A DNA stretch of 64,000 nucleotides from Wolbachia endosymbiont of Oedothorax gibbosus (GTDB taxonomy: Bacteria > Pseudomonadota > Alphaproteobacteria > Rickettsiales > Anaplasmataceae). Shown piece after piece: positions 17,865-28,074 of the stretch (positions within the stretch are counted from its first letter, which is position 1; each line of letters opens with the position of its first letter). A program made the position numbers and the translations under genes. The stretch lies in NCBI RefSeq assembly GCF_936270435.1, contig NZ_OW370567.1, forward strand, positions 1,620,634 through 1,684,633. The letters run 5' to 3'. The notes under the pieces are model-generated. The model was not told where the DNA came from. It made no database searches and saw only the letters and a program-made list of their open reading frames with translations.

Positions 17865-18864
17865 GGCTTTGTTGCATCGCACCTTATACTGGTAGTAATT
17901 TACGATAAATTCATGTAGCCATTTCGCATACCAATGTCAGTGAATTTATTGAGCAAATAACACTTGAGTCGCAGTTCCTTCTCACGATTAACCTCAGATT
18001 TGTTCCGAAAACTAAACCAGAATGTTTGTTTCAGTCGCGAGAAAAAACCTTCTACATAAGATCTTTTCCCATAATTTACTTTCTTTTTCCATTCTTTCAC
18101 GCCATCTTCACCGTATAATTTTATTAATCTAATAGCAGCATTTCTGTCAGACATATAATCTATTTCTGGATGTTCTGCCGCATTGTTTATTGGTGGAATT
18201 TTTGCCTTTATATCATATTCGTTACACAACTTATAAAACTTGTGCCTATCATATGCTCTATCTGCATATAGTGCTTTTATGGCATGAACTTCTTTTAGCA
18301 AATCACAAGCTCCATAGTGATCAGACCGTTACTGTATTTTACAGCTATATATTCAACATTACATGCAATTTTCTATAGCTGCAATACTTTCTATCTTTGC
18401 TATTTTCCTTCAGGAGTATTGTTGTATATCTGTACTGTCTATAGCAATTTCGATATCTTCCATATTATTTTCTGCAATCATTTATCTTAATATTAAGTTT
18501 CTTTTGATGCTTGTGAATAGCTGCAAATTTCTTCCTATTTGTTGCAAATATCCTTTTATAAACCCTACCGTTTGTCTTAAACCAATTCTAAAAAGATTGA
18601 CGATTATATGCACCAAAATTACGACTTTATCACTGTAAATATATTTGCCGCCCTGCATTTTTGGCCCAATTTCATACCAATTTTCTATGGCTTCGTTGAT
18701 ATAATGAAAAATATTTCCTCTTTTTTCTAGAAATTTGTTATATTCGTTTTGGTTACTGACTCTCATTTTTTGTGGCATATTTTTTCTTCAAAGGTTAAAT
18801 GGCTATTTTATAATGAATTTTGTCAGTAGCTACCAGATTTTTTCAGTTGCTATGCAACAAAGCC
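17865..18864 (-). mobile_element. IS903-like element, copy 2, transposase broken
   Basis: The length is again 1000 bases with the same ends as copy 1, in the opposite orientation. The readable parts are 18482-18778 (N-terminal) and 17900-18301 (C-terminal). A few residues differ from copy 1 in the N-terminal part (for example EKRGNIFHYI instead of ERGNIFRYI). The flanks are CTGACACTGGCAT and ATCCCAGACTGGGATGAC, so the target was again a palindromic element. Confidence 0.75.
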
Positions 18865-19269
18865 ATCCCAGACTGGGATGACAAAAAAAGAAGCACTGGG
18901 ATGACACCATTTGTTGTAAACTCACTTTTACTCTATGGTCTTGCCGCTATCCTGAATGGATACAGCTATTATTTGGTTAGGAAAATTGGGTGGATTTATG
19001 AATAGAAAAAGTACCAGGGTCTATGACTCTATGGCGGGGCTATGAAAACCTTAAGGAGAGCATAGTTATGCTTCACATAATGACCTCTCAAAATTGTGAG
19101 TAAAAGTGAGATCTCAACCCTATTGAGCACTATTGGTTTAAAATTAAGCACAACATTCGAAAAATATCTCGCATGTTTGCTAATGCCGTTTACTTTATCC
19201 TTAAAAATGTCTCTACCTTTGTGGATTAAGCTATATCTATACTTTTTCAACAGCCCGGAATATAAAGTT
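18865..19269. other. Intergenic region with half palindromic element
   Basis: 18864-18910 is the rest of the palindromic element hit by the IS. The remainder is AT-rich. On the minus strand near 19270-19285 a short piece matches the beginning of the intact exporter gene at 25.58 kb (CTACCTAAAACTTTATA), a sign of past recombination between the ABC genes. No gene is evident. Confidence 0.5.
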
Positions 19270-19480
19270 TTAGGTAGCTTTTGAACATTCCATTTCCTCA
19301 TTTTCCTTTTTATCCGGCAAAAATCCACCAACTTGTACATCCCACAGAGTCTTATACATTCCGTTTTTATCAAGAAGTTCCTGATGCATGCCATCTTCTA
19401 CAATCTTGCCTTGATCAAACACTAAAATGCGATCCATATGCAAAAGTGTAGATAAACGATGGGCAATAACGATAGTTGTA

Positions 19481-20461
19481 ACCTCAGTTATGGATTAGAA
19501 AATAGATAAAAGTATAACTAAGAAGAGGGAAACAGGGTAAACTCGAGTATTTTAGTAATAATAAGAGGTTACCCATGAAGAAAGATATTACAGAACTGTA
19601 CTGTTGCGTCGAGGATTTTTGTCGTGCGGTAGATGATAATTTTGCAAATAGGTTCTTATCAAACGGCAAAAAACCAACCAGAGTACCAGAAATAGCGCAC
19701 TCAGAAATTCTAACCATAATCCTATTATACCATAAATCACCATGTAAAAACTTCAAGGCTTTTTATCTTTGTTATCTTCAGTTATTCTATAGATCAGAGT
19801 TTTCAAAGCTGCCTTCATATCACAGATTTATTGCCTTAAAGCCGCGAGTTTTGTGGTATTTAGCATTACTTTTGCAATGGTTTTGTGAACAAGCAAAAAT
19901 GACCGGGATTTCCTACATAGATTCTACTTCAATAGCAGTATGCCATCGAAAAAGAATCTCAAGAAATAAGGTTTTCAAAGGATTAGCAGAGTTAGGAAAG
20001 AATACTTACGGCTGGTTTTTTGGTTTTAAATTACATGTAGTAATCAATGAAATAGGTGAAATTCAAGGTGTTACGCTAACCAGAGGTAACGTCGATGACA
20101 GAAAACCTGTACCAACTCTAACCAAAAAACTAACTGGACTTTTGTTTGGAGATAAGGGCTATATAAAGAAAGAGCTCTTTGAGAAACTATTCGATAGAGG
20201 TCTAAAACTCGTCACTAAAGTGAAAAAAGGTATGAAAAATGCACTGATTTCGCTGAAAGAGAAGATTTTACTAGGGAAAAGATCGATTGTTGAAACGGTT
20301 TTTGGCTGCCTAAAAAACAAATTTGAACTTGAGCACACTCGGCATAGATCCACAGTAAATTTCTTGGTACATATTTTTTCTACCCTCATTTCTTATTCAA
20401 TGCAATCGAAAAAGCCCTGTATTTCTCAGCTTTACTTCGTTGGTTAATCCATAACTGGGGT
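19481..20461 (+). mobile_element. IS982-family element, copy 2
   Basis: The element is 981 bases, with target repeat TTGTA at 19476-19480 and 20462-20466. It is inserted in the ABC exporter gene, opposite in direction to that gene. Confidence 0.92.
19575..20447 (+). CDS. IS982-family transposase, copy 2
   Basis: The product is identical in sequence to that of the copy at 5754 and is intact over its 290 residues. Confidence 0.93.
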   Translation: MKKDITELYCCVEDFCRAVDDNFANRFLSNGKKPTRVPEIAHSEILTIILLYHKSPCKNFKAFYLCYLQLFYRSEFSKLPSYHRFIALKPRVLWYLALLLQWFCEQAKMTGISYIDSTSIAVCHRKRISRNKVFKGLAELGKNTYGWFFGFKLHVVINEIGEIQGVTLTRGNVDDRKPVPTLTKKLTGLLFGDKGYIKKELFEKLFDRGLKLVTKVKKGMKNALISLKEKILLGKRSIVETVFGCLKNKFELEHTRHRSTVNFLVHIFSTLISYSMQSKKPCISQLYFVG

Positions 20462-22091
20462 TTGTAGCATTGCTTGTTTCAAGTACTTCGTTGAGTGATT
20501 CTTGTATTAACTGTTCTGTTGGAGTATCAAGTGCAGAAGTTGCTTCATCCAGAATTAATATAGGAGCATTTTTTAAAATAGCTCTTGCAATTGCAATATG
20601 TTGCCTTTGTCCACCACTTACTTTAACACCCCTCTCGCCTACAATAGAATGATACCCGTTGGTCATTTGCATAATATCTTTGTGGATTTTTGCTTTTTTG
20701 CATGCTTCAACAACTTCATCAAAACTTGCATCATGTTTAGCAAGCTGTAAATTTTCCAAGATAGTTCTATGAAACATAGTAATATCTTGCGGAATTACTG
20801 ATATATTTGCCCGCAAAGATTCTTGTGTAGCATTGGTGATATTTTGGTCATCGATAAGGATTTGTCCACTCTGCACATCAAAATACCGGAGCAAACACTT
20901 AATGATAGTTGTTTTTCCTGCACCAGAAATGCCTACAATGCCGATTCTCTGACCGGATTGAATATGTAAATTGAAATTATGTAGCACATCAGTTTTACTT
21001 CCACTGTATGCAAAGCATATGTTCTCAAATTTAATTTCGCCACGCACATTTGTAAGAAGCCCTGCATTTGGCATATCCTCGATGTCATAATCACGATTAA
21101 TAAATGAAAATGACGCTTTCATTGATGCGATTCCTGGGTTTATACTAAATAACAGATTTTTTAAAAAATCATCCAGTTCTTCATGTACATTAAGCGTAAT
21201 CATTGAAATAAAAGCAAAACCACCTGCGGTAATTTGTCCGCTCTGATATAAATAAGCCAGTAAATAAATTTGCACAGCACACATAATAGTCACCATGATT
21301 GTATCGGCATTATCTACCCAATAAGCATCAAATTTACGGACTCTTTTCTCTGAATCTTGCCAGCGTAACAATGCCGGAGTTATCTTTAGCTTAAACTCCG
21401 TCCACACATTACCAATAATTTTTATGCCGAATATGTTTGCTATAGAATCATTTATAATCCCCAGAGTTTCTTGTCTTGCCGCAACATATTGCTCCTGAAG
21501 TTCCATTTGCTTTTTTAATAAAAAAGCTATAACTGGTGTGTAAATTGTTACAAATGCAAGTATTACAGTTGCCGATGTTACATTAATGCTAAAAAGAAAT
21601 AATATACTTATAACAACGGTTGCTACATTGTTCAAAGCCTGAAAACAGGAGCCTATTAAAGTGGTTAAACTATTTTGAAAATCTGTAATCTTACTTGAGA
21701 TTTCACCTGATAAATGAGAATCAAACCAATGTAATGAATGCCCAAGTGTTTTTGTATACATGTTAGTTATAGTTTCAGCTAGTATTATAGGTTTATACTT
21801 TATATCTAATAGCCGAGTGATAAAAAACATTCCATGATGCATAAGTGTGTAAAAAACAAACAGCATTAATAATGTTGTAACATTGGTGTTTAATTGGATT
21901 GAATCGATGATTTCTTTTATATTATAACTTTTAATTGTTTTAGACACAGATGCAGTAATTGCTATTAGACACAATGAGCAAAGATATATTTTGTATTTTA
22001 AAAAAATAGACTTAAGGTAGGTTGAAAGTTTAGTCATTCTGTTTACTCAAGATTTTCATGTGATCGTAATAAGTATACAGTGAAAATTAGT

Positions 22092-22275
22092 CTATCGTAA
22101 ATCTTCACCACCTTCCTTTTTATCTGGCAAAAATCCACCAACTTGTGCGTCCCATAGGGTTTTATACATTCCATTTTTATCGAGCAGTTCTTGGTGTGTG
22201 CCGTCTTCTACAATTTTACCTTGGTCAAGAACCAAAATACGATCCATGTGCAAAAATGTGGATAGACGATGGGCT
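22092..22275 (-). pseudogene. C-terminal remnant of a third ABC exporter
   Basis: On the minus strand about 60 codons read [18 protein letters not shown] and continue to the tail [15 protein letters not shown]. This is the H-loop and end of an ABC exporter almost the same as the ends of the genes at 19.3 and 23.8 kb. Nothing of the rest is left; sequence upstream (22276-22359) is unrelated. Confidence 0.75.
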
Positions 22276-22362
22276 CTCGCTCAGGTCATAACTTTGACTA
22301 ATATGAAAATATGTGCAATATTCAGGTGAAATTTTATATAGTGTGCCTAGTAGAAATACTTG

Positions 22363-23780
22363 ATGATTATACATAAACCAATCCAAATCACAAACCTTGA
22401 GTTGTCATTTTCCCATAAAACCTGCTTTCAGGATTTTAATATTCAAATAGATAGTGGTAGTCGCATTGCTATTATTGGCCGTAATGGAAGTGGAAAATCT
22501 ACTTTGCTCAAGATTTTGCTCGATACTTCTAAGGCTACAAGTGGATATATTAAGGTACCAGAAGATGTGGTGTTTGGTTACGTGCCGCAGATTATTGATG
22601 AGTTCTGTAACTTAAGTGGTGGACAACGACTTAATCAAGCTATGACTCATGCCTTGGGTCTTGATCCTAATGTATTGCTGTTGGATGAGCCAACTAATCA
22701 TTTGGATATTAGAAACCGCAAGGGCCTTATGCGTATGCTTTCCAACTATCTTGGAACATTGATAATTGTTTCGCATGATACAGAATTGCTCAGAAATTGC
22801 GTTGATACACTGTGGCACATTGATAATGGTATGATGATTATATGCGTGAAACACGTAAAGCACGATCTTCTATTGAATGTAAGCTATCCCTGCTTGAACG
22901 CCAGAAAAAAGATACACACCAAGAATTGATGAGAGAACAAGATCGCGCTGCAAAAAGCAAAGCCAAAGGTAAAAAAAGTATTCAACAGCGAAAATGGCCT
23001 TCTGTTGTTAGTAAAGCTAAGGCATTGCGTGCAGAAGTAACATCAGGAAACAAAAAATCAGCTATTGATCATAAGAAACAGAAACTTACAGAACAGCTCT
23101 CAAATCTTGTCTTACCGGAAATCATTTTACCTAAATTTTCTCTTAACTCTTCCGATATAGGGGATTACACCATTGTTTCAATTAATGATGCTTCAGTTGG
23201 TTATACAGTAGATAATCCACTTCTTCGTGGCGTTAATTTGTCTCTTAACTCCAGGAAACGTATAGCCATACTTGGTGAGAATGGTAGCGGCAAGTCCACT
23301 ATGGTTAAAGCTATCTTAGATGATGTTAATGTGAAAAAAACAGGCGATTGGCATGTGCCCAAGAGAGCTGATATTGGATATTTAGACCAGCATTATAGTA
23401 CGCTTGATACGGATAAAACTATACTTGAATCAATATCTTCCCTCGTTTCCAGTTGGTCTCATTCAGAAGTAAGGTGTCATTTAAACGATTTCTTATTTCG
23501 AAAAAATGAAGAAGTAAATAGCTACATAGGTCAACTTTCAGGAGGTGAAAAAGCAAGACTTACCCTTGCGCAGATTGCAGCCATTACACCAAGACTTCTA
23601 ATCTTAGATGAAATTACTAACAATCTTGATTTGGAAACAAAAAGCCATATTATCAACGTTATTAAACACTATCCAGGTGCAATGATTGTTATTTCTCACG
23701 ACACCGATTTTCTAAAGGAAATAGGAATACATGACTGTTATAATGTACCTTCAAGAACTGACCTAACCTCAAAAAAGTAG
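22363..23780 (+). pseudogene. ABC-F family ATPase, internal deletion and frameshift
   Basis: ABC-F proteins have two ATPase cassettes and no membrane domain and act on the ribosome (translation factors or resistance proteins). The first cassette (from 22363) has GRNGSGKST, LSGGQR and LLLDEPTNHLD. The second (in the frame 22842-23780) has GENGSGKST, LSGGEKAR and ILDEITNNLD, preceded by the charged linker typical of the family. Between them, near 22830, the first frame reads HIDNG and the second resumes at YDDYMRETRK. Family members have a short strand (usually with FxGNY) here, so about 20-26 bases seem to be lost, breaking the frame. The ATG at 22363 is preferred over the TTG at 22360. Confidence 0.75.
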
Positions 23781-23821
23781 GGAGAAAGTTAAGACGTTTT
23801 TGAAGTAAAATATCACACTTT

Positions 23822-25597
23822 CTACTCACTTTCCTTTTTCTCTGGCAAAAATCCACCAACTTGTACATCCCACAGAGTCTTATACATTCCGTTTTTATCA
23901 AGAAGTTCCTGATGCATGCCATCTTCTACAATCTTGCCTTGATCAAACACTAAAATGCGATCCATATGCAAAAGCGTAGATAGGCGGTGGGCTATTACTA
24001 TTGTAGTTTTATCTTGCATCAACTCCCATAGAGATTCTTGAATATTACTTTCAGTCACAGAATCAAGTTGTGAAGTTGCTTCATCCAGAATTAATATAGG
24101 AGCATTTTTTAAAATAGCCCTTGCAATTGCAATGCGTTGCCTCTGCCCTCCTGAAAGCTTTACACCTCTTTCACCAACAAGTGAATCATAACCTTGTGAT
24201 AATTTCAAAATAAACTCATGAGCATGTGCTTTTTTTGCCGCTTCAATTACTTCATCATCGCTAGCATCTGTTTTTCCATAGCGAATATTCTCCATCAAAG
24301 TCCTATGAAAAAGCGATGGATCTTGTGGGATCATTGCGATTTTTGCACGCAAAGAATCCTGCGTAACATTACAAATATCTTGTCCGTCAATTAAAATTTT
24401 TCCAGATTGTACGTCATAAAGCCTAAGAATCAGGTTCACGAAAGTAGATTTTCCTCCACCTGAATAGCCAACTAACCCTACTTTTTGCCCAGCTTTAATT
24501 TTGATAGATTTATTCTGGAAAAGAGGTTCTGTACCATTGTAATGGAATTTAACGTTATTGAAGGTAATTTGGCCACGATCACATTTGAGGGCAGCGGCGT
24601 TGGACTTATCTAGAATTTCTAGCGGTATCATCAATGAACTCAAGCTTTGCTTACACCGACCAACTGCTTTATTGAACTCATTGACTTCTGACATGGTAAC
24701 CCACATCATATTTCCTGTTTCCATCAATAAACCTAATATTAAAGCAAAATCACCTATAGACACTAAGTTTTTGCTGTAAAGATAAATTAGAAAACAAGCA
24801 GAAGAAGCCATCATAATGGCTATTAATCCTCCTTGTATGGAGTGCATGATAAATGAGTAAAAATGGGTTGCTGTATACGCTTTTTGCTGATTACACAAGA
24901 ATGGAATCATTCTTGAATTTTCATAAGACTTTCTAGAAAAATTTCTGACATTACTTTGATTAGATAGAGAATCAACCAGCTCACCTATCACTATCGATTC
25001 TTCTTTAGCTTGAACATCAGACAGCGAAATAAGCTTTCGTGACATCATAATGCTTGCACTTGCAAAGAATATGAACCAGACAACCAATATGAAATAAAAT
25101 ACAGAATTTACAGAGTAAGCAGCTACGAAAGCAGCCAACAACAATGAAGCTCCTCTTAAGAAATTCGGTGCAACTCTGCTTATCAGAATTTCAATTCCAT
25201 CTGCTAGATTAGTAATTTGTCTTGAAATTTTCCCTGATAAATTATCCTGATAAAATTGATTAGATTTTCCGAGTACATGATCCATCACTTTTCCAATGAC
25301 ACTATTAATAACAACAGGAATAAATCTACAGCGTATATAACCAATTCCTCTCCAAGTGAAATTATCAAATACGATAAAATTCACGACAATCAGGCTTGAT
25401 GGTAATATTAAAATTGAAATATCTCCATTCTGCACATGTGGTAGAAGGTTGATGATGTTCTTAATCAGCATATTGTTAAAAGGTCCCCAAAACCCTGCAA
25501 AGATTGCAAGGGAAACAAAAATCGAGACCGATAATTTGTATGGCTTCAAAAAATGCCAGATGAAAGAATATAAAGTTTTAGGTAGCTGATGATTCAT
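23822..25597 (-). CDS. ABC exporter (MsbA/MdlB type), intact
   Basis: An intact half-transporter of 591 residues. Residues 1-320 hold the membrane domain with about six helices. The ATPase domain follows with GYSGGGKST (Walker A), IPQDPSLFHRT (Q-loop), LSGGQRQRIAIARA (signature), ILILDEATSQLD (Walker B) and IVIAHRLST (H-loop). It probably works as a dimer exporting a lipid or other hydrophobic compound. The last 60 residues are nearly the same as those encoded at 19270-19480 and 22092-22275. It stands opposite to the ABC-F gene, whose end is 41 bases away. Confidence 0.9.
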   Translation of the reverse strand: MNHQLPKTLYSFIWHFLKPYKLSVSIFVSLAIFAGFWGPFNNMLIKNIINLLPHVQNGDISILILPSSLIVVNFIVFDNFTWRGIGYIRCRFIPVVINSVIGKVMDHVLGKSNQFYQDNLSGKISRQITNLADGIEILISRVAPNFLRGASLLLAAFVAAYSVNSVFYFILVVWFIFFASASIMMSRKLISLSDVQAKEESIVIGELVDSLSNQSNVRNFSRKSYENSRMIPFLCNQQKAYTATHFYSFIMHSIQGGLIAIMMASSACFLIYLYSKNLVSIGDFALILGLLMETGNMMWVTMSEVNEFNKAVGRCKQSLSSLMIPLEILDKSNAAALKCDRGQITFNNVKFHYNGTEPLFQNKSIKIKAGQKVGLVGYSGGGKSTFVNLILRLYDVQSGKILIDGQDICNVTQDSLRAKIAMIPQDPSLFHRTLMENIRYGKTDASDDEVIEAAKKAHAHEFILKLSQGYDSLVGERGVKLSGGQRQRIAIARAILKNAPILILDEATSQLDSVTESNIQESLWELMQDKTTIVIAHRLSTLLHMDRILVFDQGKIVEDGMHQELLDKNGMYKTLWDVQVGGFLPEKKESE

Positions 25598-25659
25598 TTG
25601 AACTACTCATATTAATTTGAAAAATGTATACTGTCTTATGCTATAGTACCTAAAAGTAA

Positions 25660-26958
25660 ATGCTCAACATACAAAATAACGCTACACTTTGCAAACAGTG
25701 GATATTCTTAGCAGTATGTGCCCTTGCTTGCTCTGGATTGTTGTCAATAATTGTTATTTTTTTACGATTGCCTTTTATCTCCTCTCTTGTTCCTTCTGCA
25801 CAATATATCTTTGATAATGCGCTGGTGATACACGTGAACTTGTCAATTTTGGTGTGGATGTGCTCTATAATATCTCTGCTCTTTATCATAAACCTACAAA
25901 ATACCAATAGTTGGTTTAACTTTTCATGGGTTCTATCAACCCTTTCGATGCTGCTCATGTTTATATCCGCATTTGTTCCAAACACTGAAGTTATCAAAAG
26001 TAACTATATTCCCGTGTTACAAAACAAATTATTTTTACTTGGACTCAGTTTATTTATTGCCAGCATATTAATAAATGCAGTTCTTGCATATATGTCAAAT
26101 AAGCAAGCCTCATACCTCTGCATGGGACAAATTGGACTGGTTATTATACTTGTATCGTCATTTCTTTGCTTTGTTTTAGCATACAATAATATGCCGGCAG
26201 ATATATATCACTCGGATAAGAATTTATTTTACGAATATCTCTTCTGGGGAGGCGGACATTTGCTGCAATTTGCTTTTGCTCAAGCAATGTTTTTAGTTTA
26301 TTTGATAATACTGAATGCTAGTGATATTAGTCTAAATAAAATTACCATTTTACCACTATTTATAAACACAATTTTGGCTGTAGGCGCGCCATTTGTGTAC
26401 TTTTTCTATTCAGTTGACAGTGTTGAGTTAATACAGTTCTTTACTTGGCATATGAGAATTGCGGGAGCAGTTTTGCCGTGTTTCCTAATAATACTAGCGT
26501 ATCGCAACATAAAAACTCTGCTCAGTGATAAGGGCAATTATCTACTCCATTCGTTTGTATTGTTCATTTATGGAGGTATGCTTGGAGTGCTGACTATTGA
26601 AGGTAATGTCACGATTCCCGCTCATTATCATGGTTCTGTAGTTGGTATCACTATAGCTTTTATGAATTTTGTCTACTGGATATTACCAAAACTGGGCTGT
26701 AAAGAAATAAAAAGCTTTGTGGTAAGATTGCAGATTTATGCCTACAGTGTGGGACATTTTCTCCATATTACTGGCCTTGTTTGGCTTGGTGGATATGGTG
26801 CCTTAAGAAAAGTTGCAGATTTGCCAAGCATTTCATCAATATTAGCGCGTATCTGCTTTATTACGGGCGGAGCTATATCAGTTATTGGCGGAATGTTGTT
26901 CGTAATAATTGTGCTTTTGTCTCTGCTCAAGGGTAAAAACAGGACTAAAACTACTTGA
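25660..26958 (+). CDS. Haem-copper oxidase subunit I-like membrane protein
   Basis: The 432 residues form about 12 hydrophobic helices. Histidines stand where haem-copper oxidase subunit I has its ligands: IHVNLSILVW in an early helix, GGGHLLQFAFAQ mid-protein, PAHYHGSVVG later and GHFLHITGLVW near the end. The pattern resembles the cbb3/NorB side of the family more than aa3, and the length is short for either. No subunit II or III gene is adjacent. It could be a divergent terminal oxidase or a protein that has lost catalysis. The assignment to the superfamily is fairly sure, the activity is not. Confidence 0.7.
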   Translation: MLNIQNNATLCKQWIFLAVCALACSGLLSIIVIFLRLPFISSLVPSAQYIFDNALVIHVNLSILVWMCSIISLLFIINLQNTNSWFNFSWVLSTLSMLLMFISAFVPNTEVIKSNYIPVLQNKLFLLGLSLFIASILINAVLAYMSNKQASYLCMGQIGLVIILVSSFLCFVLAYNNMPADIYHSDKNLFYEYLFWGGGHLLQFAFAQAMFLVYLIILNASDISLNKITILPLFINTILAVGAPFVYFFYSVDSVELIQFFTWHMRIAGAVLPCFLIILAYRNIKTLLSDKGNYLLHSFVLFIYGGMLGVLTIEGNVTIPAHYHGSVVGITIAFMNFVYWILPKLGCKEIKSFVVRLQIYAYSVGHFLHITGLVWLGGYGALRKVADLPSISSILARICFITGGAISVIGGMLFVIIVLLSLLKGKNRTKTT

Positions 26959-27425
26959 CAAGCCTCGCCAGCCCCCCTATCATGAAACTGAAGCTATTTA
27001 TTTATCTTCGCAATCTGCAGATTAAAACGACAAAGGGAACTTTGTATTTGGCGTAAATCATGCTTAATTTTTTGCACTATGTGCACCTCATGTCTTTATA
27101 AAACTTTTAGGTTTCTACCTATACAAGCAGAAACGCGCTTATAAAGCGTTCAAGACATCAAAAGACGTCAAATAGAACAAGGGAGAATTTGAATACTGGC
27201 TACCCTGGGGATTCTTTGCCTTTTTTTTCTGCCTAGTAAATTTCTTAAACATTTATAGCTAAGGTTAGTTGCATTTAAAAGCAGCTAAATTGCAGCGTTT
27301 AAGACTTAAAAAAACGCCAATACAGAAAATAGACAATGACCAGGGCTTCTTTTGCCTTTTTTTTATTTGCTTAAATATTTATGGCTAAAGATTGCACGAA
27401 TGTTGCAATTACAAAAACGATTTCT
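26955..27425 (+). repeat. Dispersed repeat D1, copy 3
   Basis: It starts at TTGACAAGCCTCGCCAGCCC, overlapping the end of the preceding gene by a few bases, and carries the doubled unit with GCCTTTTTTTCTGCC. It holds no gene. Confidence 0.7.
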
Positions 27426-27427
27426 AC

Positions 27428-27533
27428 TAGGGTGTCATCCCAGTCTGGGATCCAGTTTTCCATATAATCTCATTGAAAACGTTTTTCTGTGCTAGTTTGC
27501 TTGCTTACAAGCAAACTTTCCTGGATCCCAGTG
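27428..27533. repeat. Palindromic element, target of the next IS fragment
   Basis: It runs from GTGTCATCCCAGTCTGGGAT to CCTGGATCCCAGTG, where the IS903-like fragment begins. The middle includes an inner hairpin around GCTTGCTTACAAGC. Confidence 0.7.
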
Positions 27534-27927
27534 GGCTTTGTTGCATAGCAACCGAAAAAATCTGGTAGCTACTGACAAAATTCATTATAAAATAGCCATT
27601 TAACCTTTGAAGAAAAAATATGCCACAAAAAATGAGAGTCAGTAACCAAAACGAATATAACAAATTTCTCCAGGAAAGAGGAAATATTTTTCGTTACATC
27701 GATGAAGCTATCGAAAATTGGTATGAAAATAGTCCAAAAATGCAAGGCGGCAACTATATTTACAGTGATAAAGTCGTAATTTTGGTGCATATAATCGTCA
27801 ATCTTTTTAGAATTGGTTTAAGACAAACGGTAGGGTTTATAAAAGGATATTTGCAACAAATAGGAAGAAATTTGCAGCTATTCACAAGCATCAAAAGAAA
27901 CTTGATATTAAGATAAATGATTGCAGA
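27534..27927 (+). mobile_element. IS903-like element, copy 3, only the left 394 bases
   Basis: The left end GGCTTTGTTGCAT and the N-terminal transposase frame (27620-27916) are identical to copy 1, then the sequence stops and joins IS4-type sequence at 27928. The remaining 600 bases are missing. Confidence 0.75.
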
Positions 27928-28074
27928 ATTGTATCTGTTCAGACAATGGCGTCAACTTAAGAGCATACATTAGCAAACTCTCCTAAAGACATGATGGCGT
28001 TTGGGCTTATCTACTTTATTGCGGCTATACAATCTTCCCGGTCGGATCTTAACTTTGGCGCGTATACTTAAAAA

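Larger units (their letters stand above)
19270..22037 (-). pseudogene. ABC exporter (MsbA/MdlB type), split by IS982
   Basis: An inner-membrane ABC exporter half-transporter: residues 1-300 hold six membrane helices, followed by a nucleotide-binding domain with GISGAGKTT, the signature VSGGQRQ and the Walker B ILILDEATSALD. The gene is cut by IS982 (19481-20461) just after the D-loop region, with TTGTA repeated on both sides. Taking out the element and one repeat gives an unbroken frame of 593 residues ending with the H-loop (IVIAHRLST) and the tail [12 protein letters not shown]. As it stands the protein would lose the switch His and end in residues from the IS, so it is probably inactive. 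The substrate is unknown (lipid or peptide in related exporters). Confidence 0.88.
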
